DNA of 40,125 nt, taken from positions 1-40,125 of the forward strand of contig DYGD01000006.1 of assembly GCA_020724885.1 (NCBI GenBank). The letters are read 5' to 3'. The position numbers and the translations under genes were made by a program. Shown here one piece after another: positions 1 through 7,426 of this stretch; position 1 is the first letter of the stretch, and the number at the start of each line of letters is the position of its first letter. Under the pieces are notes generated by a model. That model was given only the letters and a program-made list of their open reading frames with translations, was not told the DNA's origin and did not search any database. The stretch comes from Candidatus Paceibacter sp. Lineage in GTDB: Bacteria > Patescibacteriota > Minisyncoccia > Phycocordibacterales > BOKC01.

Positions 1-175
1 AGGTGTTTAAGTTTACGGTATAGGTTTCAGATTGGGCTAGAGAGGTCAGTGGCGAAAACAGCGAGAACGTTAACAATAAAAAGAAAAAACGGGTGAGTTT
101 TCTTACAAGCATTAACGAAAATTATATCAAAAAAATAGGAGAAATATTAACCCAACCCCTAAACTTTCTATAATT

Positions 176-208
176 CAGAATGATCGAGATACAATCTCGG
201 TCATTCTG
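176..208. repeat. 15-bp inverted repeat (hairpin)
   Basis: Arms at 176-190 and 194-208 pair over 15 bp with a single G:T wobble and a 3-nt loop. There is no clear T-run on either side, so it is not a typical terminator. Positions 1-175 hold no convincing gene; the short reading frame running leftward through 394-122 overlaps the better-supported gene at 288-626. Confidence 0.5.
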
Positions 209-228
209 CTGGTCGGATTTTAACTCGA

Positions 229-260
229 AAAAGAAAAAGCCGCGCAAGAAATGCGGCTTT
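229..260 (-). terminator. Rho-independent terminator of the 288-626 gene
   Basis: Arms AAAGCCGC (236-243) and GCGGCTTT (253-260) form an 8-bp stem. On the minus strand the stem is followed by a T-rich tail (TTCTTTTTC), 28 bp after the stop codon of the small minus-strand gene. Confidence 0.75.
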
Positions 261-287
261 CGGGAGGAGCGGGGTTGCGCGCAAAAG

Positions 288-626
288 CTAAGCAGAGAGA
301 GCGTCGGAGAGACGATTGACATCTTCCGGAGAAAGTTTTGCGGCTCCCGCGATCGCAAAAGAATACACCCCCAAAGCAGAGCTGATCTCGCCATCAGTCA
401 GGTCTGTTCTGCCTCTGAACTCATCTCTCTCCGGCTGTGTCAGCTCGTTGGAGCCAGAAGTCAGGAATTCCACCACCCTGCTCCTCATTTCATCCACAGA
501 AAGAACACCCTCGCCGGAGTCATCCGGCGCCACGCTGGTACTGCCAGCCCTCTTGGTCATCGCGCTGTCAGTTTTCACCTTTTCCCCTTTCCACCTTTTT
601 CTTGGAACACCCGTCCGAGTGAGCAC
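288..626 (-). CDS. Small acidic hypothetical protein
   Basis: No family is recognised. The product is up to 112 aa. After a basic N-terminus (RKRWKGEK) it is mostly Asp/Glu/Ser-rich and probably helical, with no membrane segment. The gene looks real because it has its own promoter (638-666) and a terminator just after the stop. The start is uncertain: GTG at 626 lies about 5 nt from the predicted transcription start, GTG at 578 follows a purine-rich AAAGGGG, and ATG at 560 gives the core protein beginning MTKRAGS. Codon use is richer in G+C than in thrS, like the other accessory genes of this window. Confidence 0.55.
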   Translation of the reverse strand: MLTRTGVPRKRWKGEKVKTDSAMTKRAGSTSVAPDDSGEGVLSVDEMRSRVVEFLTSGSNELTQPERDEFRGRTDLTDGEISSALGVYSFAIAGAAKLSPEDVNRLSDALSA

Positions 627-637
627 TCTAAAGCTTA

Positions 638-666
638 ATTATCGCTCCTATTTTAAAATCAGGCAA
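638..666 (-). promoter_or_regulatory. Sigma70-type promoter for the 288-626 gene
   Basis: On the minus strand TTGCCT (661-666) and GATAAT (638-643) are separated by 17 bp. Confidence 0.55.
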
Positions 667-714
667 TCCGACTTATACACACCGGGTTTTATAGATTATT
701 CACGGTTATTCAGG

Positions 715-742
715 TTAACAAATCTCAAAAAAATGCTAATAT
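715..742 (+). promoter_or_regulatory. thrS promoter, nearly leaderless
   Basis: TTAACA (715-720), 16-bp spacer, then an extended -10 TGc-TAATAT (TG at 734-735, hexamer 737-742). The ATG of thrS is only 12 bp further on, so the expected mRNA leader is about 5 nt and there is no Shine-Dalgarno sequence. Confidence 0.65.
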
Positions 743-754
743 TTTGTTTATCTT

Positions 755-2494
755 ATGCCTCAAGAAAAACTGGAAAAAATTAGGCACTCATTGGCGCACC
801 TTTTGGCGGCGGCGGTTTTGAAACTCTACCCTGACACTAAAATCACTCTAGGTCCGGCGATTGAAAAAGGTTTTTACTACGACCTAGATTTTTCCTCGCA
901 TATATCAGAAAAAGATTTGCCGAGAATTGAAAAAGAAATGAAAAAAATTCTACCGAGCTGGAAAGAATTTTCTCACAAAGAAGTGACAGAAAAAGAGGTG
1001 AGAGAATTTTTTAAAGACAATCCTTATAAATTGGAACTCATTGATGAAATTGTTTCAAAAGGAGAAAAAATCACTTTTTACACTTGCGGAGAATTCACTG
1101 ATCTCTGTCGGGGTGGTCATGTTGAAAATCCATCTAAGGAGATAAGCCCGGATGCTTTCAAACTGGACAGAATCGCCGGCGCTTATTGGCGGGGCGATGA
1201 AAAAAATAAAATGCTCACCAGAATCTACGGATTGGCATTTGATACAAAAAACGAACTTGACGAATACTTGAAACAAAAAGAAGAAGCCGAAAAAAGAGAC
1301 CATCGAAAACTCGGAAAAGAGCTTGATTTATTCACATTTTCAGACCTGGTAGGTTCTGGTCTGCCGTTATTTACTCCAAAGGGCACGATTTTAAGGGAAA
1401 GGTTGGATGCATTTTCTCAAGATTTAAGAATCTCGCGGGGATTTCAAAAGGTCTGGATTCCGCACATAACTAAAAAAGACTTGTATGTAAAATCAGGGCA
1501 TTGGGCCAAGTTCGGCGAAGAATTATTTTTGGTAAAAAGCCAAGAGACAAAAGATGAGCTTGTGATAAAGCCGATGAATTGCCCGCACCATCAGCAAATC
1601 TATGCTTCAAAACCCAGAAGTTATAGGGACTTGCCTATTCGCTACATTGAAACCACCACCGTCTACAGAGACGAAAAAGCGGGAGAGCTTTTGGGCCTCT
1701 CTAGAGTGCGTTCTATTACTCAAGACGATAGCCATATTTTCTGCACTCCCGAACAAATCAAGGAAGAATATCAAACATTGGTAAAAATAGTAAAAGAATG
1801 CTACGACAAACTTGGAATGAAATTTAGAGCTCGACTTTCTCTTCATGATCCAAATCAAAAAGAAAAATACCTGGGAGAAGAAAAATTGTGGGAAAAAGCA
1901 GAAGCGATTTTATTGGAAGTGGTAAAAGAAAACAAATTAGATTACTACTTAGCTGCCGGTGAAGCGGCTTTCTACGGACCTAAGATTGACTTTATGATCA
2001 CAGACGCTATAGGTAGAGAATGGCAACTCGCCACTCCCCAACTTGATTTTGTCCAGCCGGATCGCTTCGGATTAAAATATACCGACAAAGACGGCGCAGA
2101 AAAAACACCGGTTATGATTCATTTCGCGCTTCTCGGTTCATTAGAAAGATTCCTTTCGGTTTATATTGAACATACCGCCGGCGCTTTTCCTTTTTGGCTC
2201 TCGCCCGTTCAGGTCAAGATCCTGCCGATTAGCGAAAATCACATTGAATATGCAAAGCAAATCAACCAAAAACTCAAGGAGGGTGGCATTCGTTCTGAAT
2301 TAGACCAAAGCAATGAGACCCTGGGCAAAAAAATCAGGAATGTCCGAATGGAAAAAGTTCCCTATTGGCTCGTCATCGGCGACCAGGAAAAAAGTAGTGG
2401 AATGGTAAAAATTGAGAGCCGAGACCGAGGTGATCTTGGAAGTTTGGAATTAGAAACCTTAATCAAAAACCTGAAAAGAGAACAATCTGAATAG
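755..2494 (+). CDS. thrS: Threonine--tRNA ligase, lacking the TGS domain
   Basis: Charges tRNA-Thr with threonine in the cytoplasm. The protein has 579 aa against about 640 in E. coli. It starts directly in the N2 editing domain (HSLAH near residue 11, CRGGHV near residue 120, the zinc-like editing-site residues), so the usual N-terminal TGS domain of about 60 residues is absent. The class II catalytic core follows: MNCPHH (MNCPGH in most ThrRS), motif 2 around YRDEKAGEL, TQDDSHIFC, FYGPKIDF, and motif 3 GSLERFLSVYIEH. An anticodon-binding domain completes it (PVQVKILPI onward). The start is fixed by the promoter 12 bp upstream and by alignment to the editing domain. The gene is monocistronic on the plus strand and faces the convergent gene ending at 2507. 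Confidence 0.97.
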   Translation: MPQEKLEKIRHSLAHLLAAAVLKLYPDTKITLGPAIEKGFYYDLDFSSHISEKDLPRIEKEMKKILPSWKEFSHKEVTEKEVREFFKDNPYKLELIDEIVSKGEKITFYTCGEFTDLCRGGHVENPSKEISPDAFKLDRIAGAYWRGDEKNKMLTRIYGLAFDTKNELDEYLKQKEEAEKRDHRKLGKELDLFTFSDLVGSGLPLFTPKGTILRERLDAFSQDLRISRGFQKVWIPHITKKDLYVKSGHWAKFGEELFLVKSQETKDELVIKPMNCPHHQQIYASKPRSYRDLPIRYIETTTVYRDEKAGELLGLSRVRSITQDDSHIFCTPEQIKEEYQTLVKIVKECYDKLGMKFRARLSLHDPNQKEKYLGEEKLWEKAEAILLEVVKENKLDYYLAAGEAAFYGPKIDFMITDAIGREWQLATPQLDFVQPDRFGLKYTDKDGAEKTPVMIHFALLGSLERFLSVYIEHTAGAFPFWLSPVQVKILPISENHIEYAKQINQKLKEGGIRSELDQSNETLGKKIRNVRMEKVPYWLVIGDQEKSSGMVKIESRDRGDLGSLELETLIKNLKREQSE

Positions 2495-2506
2495 ATCTCC
2501 TCCGCA

Positions 2507-3691
2507 TCAAAGATTTTTATTTCTTTGCAGACATTTCTCAACTTCATTTTTATCAATCACCGGCAATCTTTCCTCTCCTGGGGTTGTCGGATAAGGTAAT
2601 TCTTTCATTTCTGAAACCAGACAATCAAGGCATCTGACGGCTTTTACTTTGTCATTTTCGGCTTTCTCAACCAACAAATCCAAAGCGTCGGTAGAAATCA
2701 AAACTTGCCGTTCCCTGGCCTCGGATTGAATAAATTCTGCTATTTCTTTTTTCTGATGACCCTCACCAATAAGGCCGGAAATGCCGTTATTGCTGTAAGC
2801 CAAAGACATTTCTGCCTGTTCGGCTTTTCTCTGTCTTCTCAAAATCAAGACAAAAGAAAGCAAAATCAGGCCACCGATAATCAAAATTGACAGAGAAATT
2901 ATTCTCCAAACAAAAGGGACCATGCTGGTTTCCGGCAACCCGCCGACGGCGGTAGAGACGCTTTTAGTTGTAGCGATAGCGCCAATAGAATTTTTATCGC
3001 CAATTTCAACAGAACAATTAGCGGTCATTTTCTGCCCGTCCGCGGAAACCAGAACTTGGGCTGATTTTATGCCAGCAGTCCGGTAAGATATAGAAACCGC
3101 TTCGGTCCCGCCTGACAAGTCATCGACGCCAGACCATTCATATGTTCTTTCTCCGGCAAAACCAATGGTTCTAACTTGCCAGACAACGTTTTCTCCCACA
3201 CCAGCCGGATCAGGATTAGCAAAACAACTGGCTGATGGAAGCTGGCCTTCGGCAAGCATCTCACCTAAAACAGTTCCTTGACGTGACCCACCACCCCGGT
3301 CTGTAGAAAAGCCGGTACTTTCAGGATTTTCAACAACCACACTGCAATTTCTAAAGATTCGCTGTCCGCCGGACTGGACTCTTACAGTCGCGGTTTTAAC
3401 ACCGGGTGTCCGATACACCTTAGAGACGCTTGAATTGGCACTGCTTAAACTATCCGAACCGGACCAAAGATAAAGATAAGAATAAATTCCGTCACCGCCG
3501 GAAACATCAACATACCAAGTAACCGATTGGCCAACCACCGACGGCGAAGGGGACGCAAAACAATTGCCAGACAAAGAAACACCTTGGGCAGAGGCCGGGC
3601 TATTATTTGGCAACATAAAAATACCCCCAAAAACAAATACTGGAATGGCGATAATCAGAATGCTTAAATTTTTGTATGTATTATTTAACAT
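2507..3691 (-). CDS. Membrane-anchored surface protein with two PKD/Ig-like repeats
   Basis: The product has 394 aa. An N-terminal hydrophobic signal/anchor (residues about 8-35, ending in PASAQG) leads to two homologous beta-sandwich-like repeats of about 90 residues. The first begins CFASPSPSVVGQSVTW and the second CFANPDPAGVGENVVW; each has a W-SG-D-LSG motif and a closing cysteine (NCSV), suggesting one disulfide per repeat. A second transmembrane helix lies near residues 265-288 (ISLSILIIGGLILLSFVLIL), followed by a charged cytoplasmic tail of about 105 residues. Proteins of this type are common in CPR genomes, but no specific function can be assigned. The gene is preceded by a strong leaderless-type promoter and is convergent with thrS. 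Confidence 0.8.
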   Translation of the reverse strand: MLNNTYKNLSILIIAIPVFVFGGIFMLPNNSPASAQGVSLSGNCFASPSPSVVGQSVTWYVDVSGGDGIYSYLYLWSGSDSLSSANSSVSKVYRTPGVKTATVRVQSGGQRIFRNCSVVVENPESTGFSTDRGGGSRQGTVLGEMLAEGQLPSASCFANPDPAGVGENVVWQVRTIGFAGERTYEWSGVDDLSGGTEAVSISYRTAGIKSAQVLVSADGQKMTANCSVEIGDKNSIGAIATTKSVSTAVGGLPETSMVPFVWRIISLSILIIGGLILLSFVLILRRQRKAEQAEMSLAYSNNGISGLIGEGHQKKEIAEFIQSEARERQVLISTDALDLLVEKAENDKVKAVRCLDCLVSEMKELPYPTTPGEERLPVIDKNEVEKCLQRNKNL

Positions 3692-3699
3692 ATTTTTCT

Positions 3700-3728
3700 A
3701 TTATACACGAAAACAAAAAATAAGTCAA
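3700..3728 (-). promoter_or_regulatory. Promoter of the surface protein gene, leaderless
   Basis: On the minus strand TTGACT (3723-3728), 17-bp spacer, TATAAT (3700-3705). The hexamer ends 8 bp before the ATG at 3691, too close for a ribosome binding site. Confidence 0.75.
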
Positions 3729-3744
3729 ATCTAATGCTTGTCTA

Positions 3745-3792
3745 TATTAAAACAGCATTCAAAACCTTTCGGCTAAAAATGCTGTTTTAATA
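3745..3792. repeat. 15-bp perfect inverted repeat
   Basis: Arms 3745-3759 and 3778-3792 (TATTAAAACAGCATT and its complement) enclose an 18-nt loop. It lies upstream of the surface-protein promoter and next to the miniature element. On the plus strand the stem is followed by TACTTTTA, so weak terminator activity is possible. Confidence 0.5.
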
Positions 3793-3800
3793 TACTTTTA

Positions 3801-3976
3801 TCCCCACGCCTATTTTGCATAACATTTCGTTGCTAATTTCAAATTTCTATAAATATCTAAAGATTACCTGCTAATACAAGCTTTGTAAGATAACGGGTGG
3901 AAATGCGGGGGCAACCCCAATACCTTCTGCCTTCGGCAGGGCTACGGGACAGGTAATGCAAAAGTAGGCGTGGGGG
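3801..3976 (+). mobile_element. Miniature inverted-repeat element, copy A
   Basis: A 176-bp non-coding element. The ends are inverted repeats of about 20 bp: (T/C)CCCCACGCCTA-TTTTGCAT on the left and ATGCAAAAGTAGGCGTGGGGG on the right, with one or two differences. It is flanked by the 4-bp direct repeat TTTA (3797-3800 and 3977-3980), which is a target-site duplication. The interior shares AATTTCTATAAATATCTAAA and TTGTATTAGCAGG-type segments with the two copies at 8098-8408, which lie in the opposite orientation. There is no transposase, so it would need one in trans. The transposase family cannot be identified from this window. Confidence 0.85.
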
Positions 3977-3977
3977 T

Positions 3978-5042
3978 TTATTTTTTTAAATAAACTGTCC
4001 TCGTCGGATAAGCCATTGAAACTCCTTCTCTCTCCAAGGCCGACTTGATCCGCAAATGAATTTCTTGCTGAACATCCATATACGCGTTAAAATCCGGCGA
4101 CTCCGTATAATAAACAACTTCAAAATCAAGAGAGGAATCGGCAAAGCGGTGAAAATGGGCGCGATCAAAGCGAGTCAGATTAATTGAGTCAATGATTTCT
4201 TTGATCAGTCCGGGGATTTTTTCCAACTTTTCATTCGGCGTCTCATACAACACGCCAAAAGAGAAAGTTACCCTTCGCTCTTTCATCTTTTTAAAATTGT
4301 GGATTCTGGCGTTGGTCAGTTCTTGGTTGGAAATGACAATCTCTTCGCCTTGAAGAGCTCGTAGGCGGGTGGTCTTAATGCCAATATGCTCCACCACCCC
4401 CATATCCGAGCCAACAATGATAAAGTCACCAGGCACAAACGGTTTATCAAAATAAATAGCAAAAGACGAAAAAAGATCGGAAAGAATATTTTGAAGCGCT
4501 AGCGCTACGGCAATACCGCCAATGCCTAATCCCGCCATCACCGAAGTTACATTAACTCCCAGATTGGATAGCACAAACAAAGCCGCTATCACCCAGAGAA
4601 CACCTTTGGCAATTTTGCCGATTAAATTTATAGCGCCTTTGCTGCCCTCGGTCTTTTCTTTCTTGCTGTATTTTTTAACCGCATAATCAACCAAGATTCC
4701 GCTTGCTACCACTATCTGATAAACAACCCAGACGACCAAAATGATAGTTAAAATTCTCCAAACTTGCGCTTGGACTTCAATAAACCAAAGCGAGAGATAG
4801 AAGGCCAAAAAGGCGTAAAATGGCGGCCGGAGTTTTCGGATAATCAGAATGAATGTTTCGTCCAAATCGGTCTTGGTTTTTTGCGCCAGTTTTTCCAGCT
4901 TGGCCAAAATAAATTTATTGAAAACCGCAAAGACCGCCAAAAGAACGGCAAAAACAAACACAGCAAAAATATATTCGGCAATAGTATTGCCACCAAGAGA
5001 AAAATTCAAAAATTCTACTGAAAGAAAATTTATGTCTTTCAT
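3978..5042 (-). CDS. mscS: Small-conductance mechanosensitive channel (MscS family)
   Basis: A pressure-gated inner-membrane channel. The protein has about 354 aa with four or five predicted membrane helices in the first half. The pore helix and beta-domain region has the MscS signature: the glycine/alanine-rich VMAGLGIGGIAVALALQ, then ILSDLFSSFAIYFDKPFVPGDFI near residues 170-210, followed by the cytoplasmic beta and alpha/beta domains (VISNQELTNARIHNF). The start is ATG 5042; an upstream in-frame TTG at 5048 would lie inside the -10 region. The stop codon abuts the right target duplication of miniature element A, so the element inserted immediately downstream of, or into, the 3' end. The protein still ends in a normal hydrophilic tail. 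Confidence 0.9.
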   Translation of the reverse strand: MKDINFLSVEFLNFSLGGNTIAEYIFAVFVFAVLLAVFAVFNKFILAKLEKLAQKTKTDLDETFILIIRKLRPPFYAFLAFYLSLWFIEVQAQVWRILTIILVVWVVYQIVVASGILVDYAVKKYSKKEKTEGSKGAINLIGKIAKGVLWVIAALFVLSNLGVNVTSVMAGLGIGGIAVALALQNILSDLFSSFAIYFDKPFVPGDFIIVGSDMGVVEHIGIKTTRLRALQGEEIVISNQELTNARIHNFKKMKERRVTFSFGVLYETPNEKLEKIPGLIKEIIDSINLTRFDRAHFHRFADSSLDFEVVYYTESPDFNAYMDVQQEIHLRIKSALEREGVSMAYPTRTVYLKK

Positions 5043-5048
5043 AAACAA

Positions 5049-5076
5049 AATATAACATAAGATTGACCGATAACAA
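5049..5076 (-). promoter_or_regulatory. mscS promoter, leaderless
   Basis: On the minus strand TTGTTA (5071-5076), 16 bp, TATATT (5049-5054) with TG one base upstream (extended -10). The hexamer ends 6 bp before the ATG. Confidence 0.65.
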
Positions 5077-5123
5077 ATGACAAATAACTTACGACTGAAT
5101 GACTAATAACAGGTGATTTATTC

Positions 5124-5196
5124 CCCCTTTATAAAAGGGGCCCCCGACCCGGGTCGGGGGGGATTTTGTATCCATAAAAGGTGACACCTTTTATGG
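5124..5196. repeat. Three adjacent palindromes
   Basis: Three stems lie in a row: CCCCTTT/AAAGGGG (5124-5140), the perfect 20-bp palindrome CCCCCGACCCGGGTCGGGGG (5141-5160), and a 12-bp-arm palindrome at 5172-5196 (CCATAAAAGGTG, one central base, complement). They sit between the mscS promoter and the tandem terminators of the ribozyme operon, with no gene in 5077-5207. The CCCCGAC/GTCGGGG core recurs at 15601-15639 and 40067-40104. Confidence 0.6.
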
Positions 5197-5200
5197 GCTG

Positions 5201-5250
5201 AATTTTCAAAAAAAGGAGACAACTTGACGATCGTCAAGTTGTCTCCTTTT
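5201..5250 (-). terminator. Distal terminator: 40-bp perfect palindrome
   Basis: Positions 5211-5230 and 5231-5250 are exact reverse complements (20-bp arms, central GATC, no built-in loop). On the minus strand the stem is followed by a T-rich tract (TTTTTTTGAAAA including the arm end). It is the second terminator after the ribozyme operon. Because it is symmetric it could also form a hairpin on the plus strand. Confidence 0.7.
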
Positions 5251-5294
5251 AAAAATAAAAAGGCGCCCGGTCGCATCGCTGCAACTCGGGCGCC
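5251..5294 (-). terminator. Proximal terminator of the ribozyme operon
   Basis: GGCGCCCG (5262-5269) pairs with CGGGCGCC (5287-5294). On the minus strand the stem is followed by TTTTTATTTTT. It lies about 60 bp after the stop of the last operon gene and immediately before the second terminator. Confidence 0.8.
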
Positions 5295-5355
5295 TGCGGC
5301 GCTCCCGCCTATCCGCTTTCGCGAACAAACAAGAGCGCTTGTGGTGTATCCACCC

Positions 5356-5988
5356 TTATCCCCTTATCCCATATCCATCTGGGATGGTGACCACCTCCCC
5401 TCCCATCACCGTGAGAAGGGCGGTATTGGCCCACGGCTCAAGCCGGAACTGATTGGAGCCGGCTCGGTTCGTTCTGCCCAGGAAGTGCGCCAGATTCACT
5501 GCCGCTGGCACTGGCATGGATTCCGGCAGGATAAACCTTGCCGGGAATTTCAGCCGTTTGCTCTGCTGGGCGAACTGGAGGTGGAAGTAGTTCCCGAAGG
5601 ACCACCCGGACTGGCGGTTTCTTCCCGACCAGTCAATTTCCATGGGCTCTCCCAAGGACGCCCTTGTCGGGGCATCCATGGTGATGCTCTTGGTCCAAAT
5701 TGCCAAGAGCACCCCCGAGAGCTGTGCCGCCACCATCCTCTCCGAGGGGGTGGCGCCGTGAATGACGGTGATACAGTCACCGTCATGGACATACCCATCC
5801 CTGCAGAGCAGGAACAGGGTTTTCAGCCCCGAGGGCAGGCGGTCGTGTTGACCGTGCCACCAGAGGCTTCTGTCGAAGGCCTCACATGAAGCATCCTCGA
5901 CATCCGCCCAGCCCTCTCCCTGTGGGGGGTTCGACTTCCACAGATGGGCCGGCAGGTTCTCTTCTTCCGACAATATGTACCAATTCAT
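5356..5988 (-). CDS. Third gene of ribozyme-punctuated operon; unknown protein
   Basis: The product has 210 aa and no family is recognised. It is rich in Trp, Gly and Pro (NWYILSEEEN, SLWWHGQHD, DWSGRNRQSGW) with no signal peptide or membrane helix, so it is probably a soluble cytoplasmic protein. The start ATG 5988 is chosen because AAGGAG lies 6 nt upstream; the longer frame to 6036 would translate through the conserved leader hairpin. GC is clearly higher than in mscS or gyrB, and the strong ribosome binding site contrasts with the leaderless core genes, which suggests transfer or a separate expression system. In the transcript it follows hammerhead ribozyme 2 and a structured leader. A tandem terminator ends the operon after it. 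Confidence 0.75.
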   Translation of the reverse strand: MNWYILSEEENLPAHLWKSNPPQGEGWADVEDASCEAFDRSLWWHGQHDRLPSGLKTLFLLCRDGYVHDGDCITVIHGATPSERMVAAQLSGVLLAIWTKSITMDAPTRASLGEPMEIDWSGRNRQSGWSFGNYFHLQFAQQSKRLKFPARFILPESMPVPAAVNLAHFLGRTNRAGSNQFRLEPWANTALLTVMGGEVVTIPDGYGIRG

Positions 5989-5994
5989 TCTTTT

Positions 5995-6016
5995 CTCCTT
6001 CCCCGCATCAGCGGGG
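5995..6016 (-). promoter_or_regulatory. Hairpin abutting the ribosome binding site
   Basis: On the minus strand CCCCGC-tgat-GCGGGG is followed directly by AAGGAG. The same layout with a different loop (aga) precedes the 7427-7882 gene, so the stem is conserved while the loop varies. A likely role is to keep the ribosome binding site unpaired or to protect the mRNA; that is inference. Confidence 0.65.
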
Positions 6017-6039
6017 AAAATGTTTCGTTTTGCCACTTA

Positions 6040-6131
6040 CCACAAGCAGCTTTCTGGAAATCCGTAAATTCTTCTAAGGGTGTCGGAAACCCTTAGATTG
6101 TTTGCGCGGATTTTCAGAAAGCCACTCGTGG
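6040..6131 (-). ncRNA. Structured mRNA leader L, copy 2
   Basis: A 92-nt long imperfect hairpin in the leader of the 5356-5988 gene. The outer stem pairs 6121-6131 with 6040-6050 over 11 positions including wobbles, then continues CTTTCTG-AAAATCC with GGATTTCC-AGAAAG. It is capped by the perfect inner hairpin TCTAAGGGT/ACCCTTAGA. Compared with copy 1 (7938-8026), two outer-stem bases differ (A to G and C to T on the 5' strand), and both changes keep pairing (A-U to G-U, C-G to U-G). It does not match a leader class known to the annotator. Confidence 0.7.
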
Positions 6132-6178
6132 CTGTATAACCTGTCCCGTTTTAGCGGGATGACTGACTTCAAAGAACA

Positions 6179-6267
6179 ATCTGTTTCGTCCTTCTTGCCC
6201 CGTTAAATCGCGAAGCGATTTTTTCGGGGTCGGACTCATCAGCACGGACACACATCCGTGAACAGAT
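6179..6267 (-). ncRNA. Hammerhead ribozyme 2 (open stem III)
   Basis: On the minus strand the order is: ATCTGT (stem III 5'), unpaired U, stem I CACGGAT-gtgt-GTCCGTG, core CTGATGA (positions 6242-6236), stem II opening GTCC and closing GGAC with an inner CCCCG/CGGGG and AAATCGC/GCGATTT extension, core GAA, then ACAGAT (stem III 3'). All invariant core positions C3-U4-G5-A6-N7-G8-A9, G12-A13-A14 and A15.1-U16.1 are present. Predicted cleavage is after the U at 6261 (GUU triplet), between the middle and last genes of the operon. Stem I differs from ribozyme 1 by compensatory base-pair changes. Confidence 0.9.
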
Positions 6268-6311
6268 GGAGGTTTATTAAGGGAAACCTGCCTTGAAAAC
6301 CTTTCTCGCAG

Positions 6312-7238
6312 CTAGTGGAGGAGGTGCTTCGCCACCACGGCGACGACCTGGTCGATCGTCAGGGTGGAGCTGACGCCCTGCGGCGAGCCGCCGATGGTCG
6401 GGGAACCGCCCCAACCCGCCTCGAGCGTCGCGAGCTCGGCGAGCGCGGACTTGATGTCCGCAAACTTCGGCTCGAAGGCGCAGACCGTGAACTTCACGTG
6501 CGCCTCCCCGCCACCCAGCTTGAAGGCCGGGTTGCGAGCGATGACGACTGGCGCGAGGGAGTACCCCACGCTGGTGGCCGCCCGGTGCGTGCTCTCCACC
6601 ACCGCGATCTTGCCGCCGGAACGGGTCTCGTGCTTGATCGCTCCGCTTTCGAGAGCGGTGATCATGTCGAGCCGCTCCTTCTCCACGGAGTCGCGGTACT
6701 GCTTCGGCTCCTCGCCGGTGAGTAGCCACTTCTCCATCGTGGCGACGCGATCGGCCAGAGGGACCTTGAAGTCCATGACCGCCGCCGCGATCGCGGCGAG
6801 CGGGCGGGAGCTCTCGGCCGACGCCGTCTCCTCCGACCAGGGGTTGTCCCGGGTCGGGAGGGGCGTCGGACCGGGGTAGCCGCCCCGGGCGAACTTGTCG
6901 GCGATGGCGACCATGTTGATCCGCCCCTGTGCGGACTCGAGGCTCTCGCCCCGGGCCCGGACGGAGAAGACCGCCATGCTGCCGATGGCGTCCAGGTCGG
7001 CGCGAACCGTCGCGAGGGTGGAACCCTCGGCCGGGAGATCCGCCGTCAGCGCGTCCTCGATGGCCGCGCGGTTAGCGTCGCCACCCGTGTGCTGCGGGTC
7101 GAGGTTGAAGGCGCAGCGCTTCGCGAGCGCGGGCACCGTGACCTCGATTCCGTAGACCGAGTTGGCGAACACCTTGTCGTTTGCCTCCGCGGCGGCCGGG
7201 ATGTTGCGGGGATCCAAAAAAGTTGCGAACTGGTACAT
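6312..7238 (-). CDS. Middle gene of ribozyme operon; possible degenerate DHH/DHHA1-like protein
   Basis: The product has 308 aa. The start ATG 7238 has GGAGG 5 nt upstream; the longer frame to 7262 lacks a site. GC is very high compared with flanking core genes. A tentative resemblance to DHH phosphoesterases is suggested by VRADLDAIGSMAVFS near residue 80 (compare the DxDAxGS motif) and a C-terminal region ending in GWGGSPTIGGSPQG (compare the GGGHxxASG nucleotide-binding motif of DHHA1). The residue that should be His in the last motif is Ser, so if related it has diverged. LDPQHTGGDANRAAIEDAL near residue 46 is another striking conserved-looking stretch. It is cytoplasmic, with no membrane helices. 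It sits between the two hammerhead ribozymes, so its mRNA would be released by cleavage on both sides. Confidence 0.7.
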   Translation of the reverse strand: MYQFATFLDPRNIPAAAEANDKVFANSVYGIEVTVPALAKRCAFNLDPQHTGGDANRAAIEDALTADLPAEGSTLATVRADLDAIGSMAVFSVRARGESLESAQGRINMVAIADKFARGGYPGPTPLPTRDNPWSEETASAESSRPLAAIAAAVMDFKVPLADRVATMEKWLLTGEEPKQYRDSVEKERLDMITALESGAIKHETRSGGKIAVVESTHRAATSVGYSLAPVVIARNPAFKLGGGEAHVKFTVCAFEPKFADIKSALAELATLEAGWGGSPTIGGSPQGVSSTLTIDQVVAVVAKHLLH

Positions 7239-7297
7239 GACTTCCTCCGTTTCTTCGGACATCTATCGCATCCGAGTGGAATAACTTCAAAGAACAA

Positions 7298-7384
7298 TCT
7301 GTTTCGTCCTTCTTGCCCCGTTAAATCGCGAAGCGATTTTTTCGGGGTCGGACTCATCAGCAGAGATACACATCTCTGAACAGA
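7298..7384 (-). ncRNA. Hammerhead ribozyme 1 (open stem III)
   Basis: On the minus strand the order is: TCTGT (stem III 5'), unpaired U, stem I CAGAGAT-gtgt-ATCTCTG, core CTGATGA (7360-7354), stem II GTCC...GGAC with the same inner extension as copy 2, core GAA, then ACAGA (stem III 3'). Predicted cleavage follows the U at 7379. Stem I positions 3 and 4 differ from ribozyme 2 (G-C to C-G, A-U to G-C) with pairing kept, which is direct covariation evidence. It lies between the first and middle genes; after cleavage most of the ribozyme would remain as the 5' end of the downstream mRNA. Confidence 0.92.
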
Positions 7385-7426
7385 GAGGGATTTTGTTTTA
7401 CCAGTTCCCTCAAACTAGTTGGGGCA

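Noticed and set aside
6315-6879. Long plus-strand open frames opposite the middle operon gene
   Set aside because: They are shadows caused by high GC; they lack ribosome binding sites and lie against the promoter, ribozymes and terminators, which all point to the minus strand.
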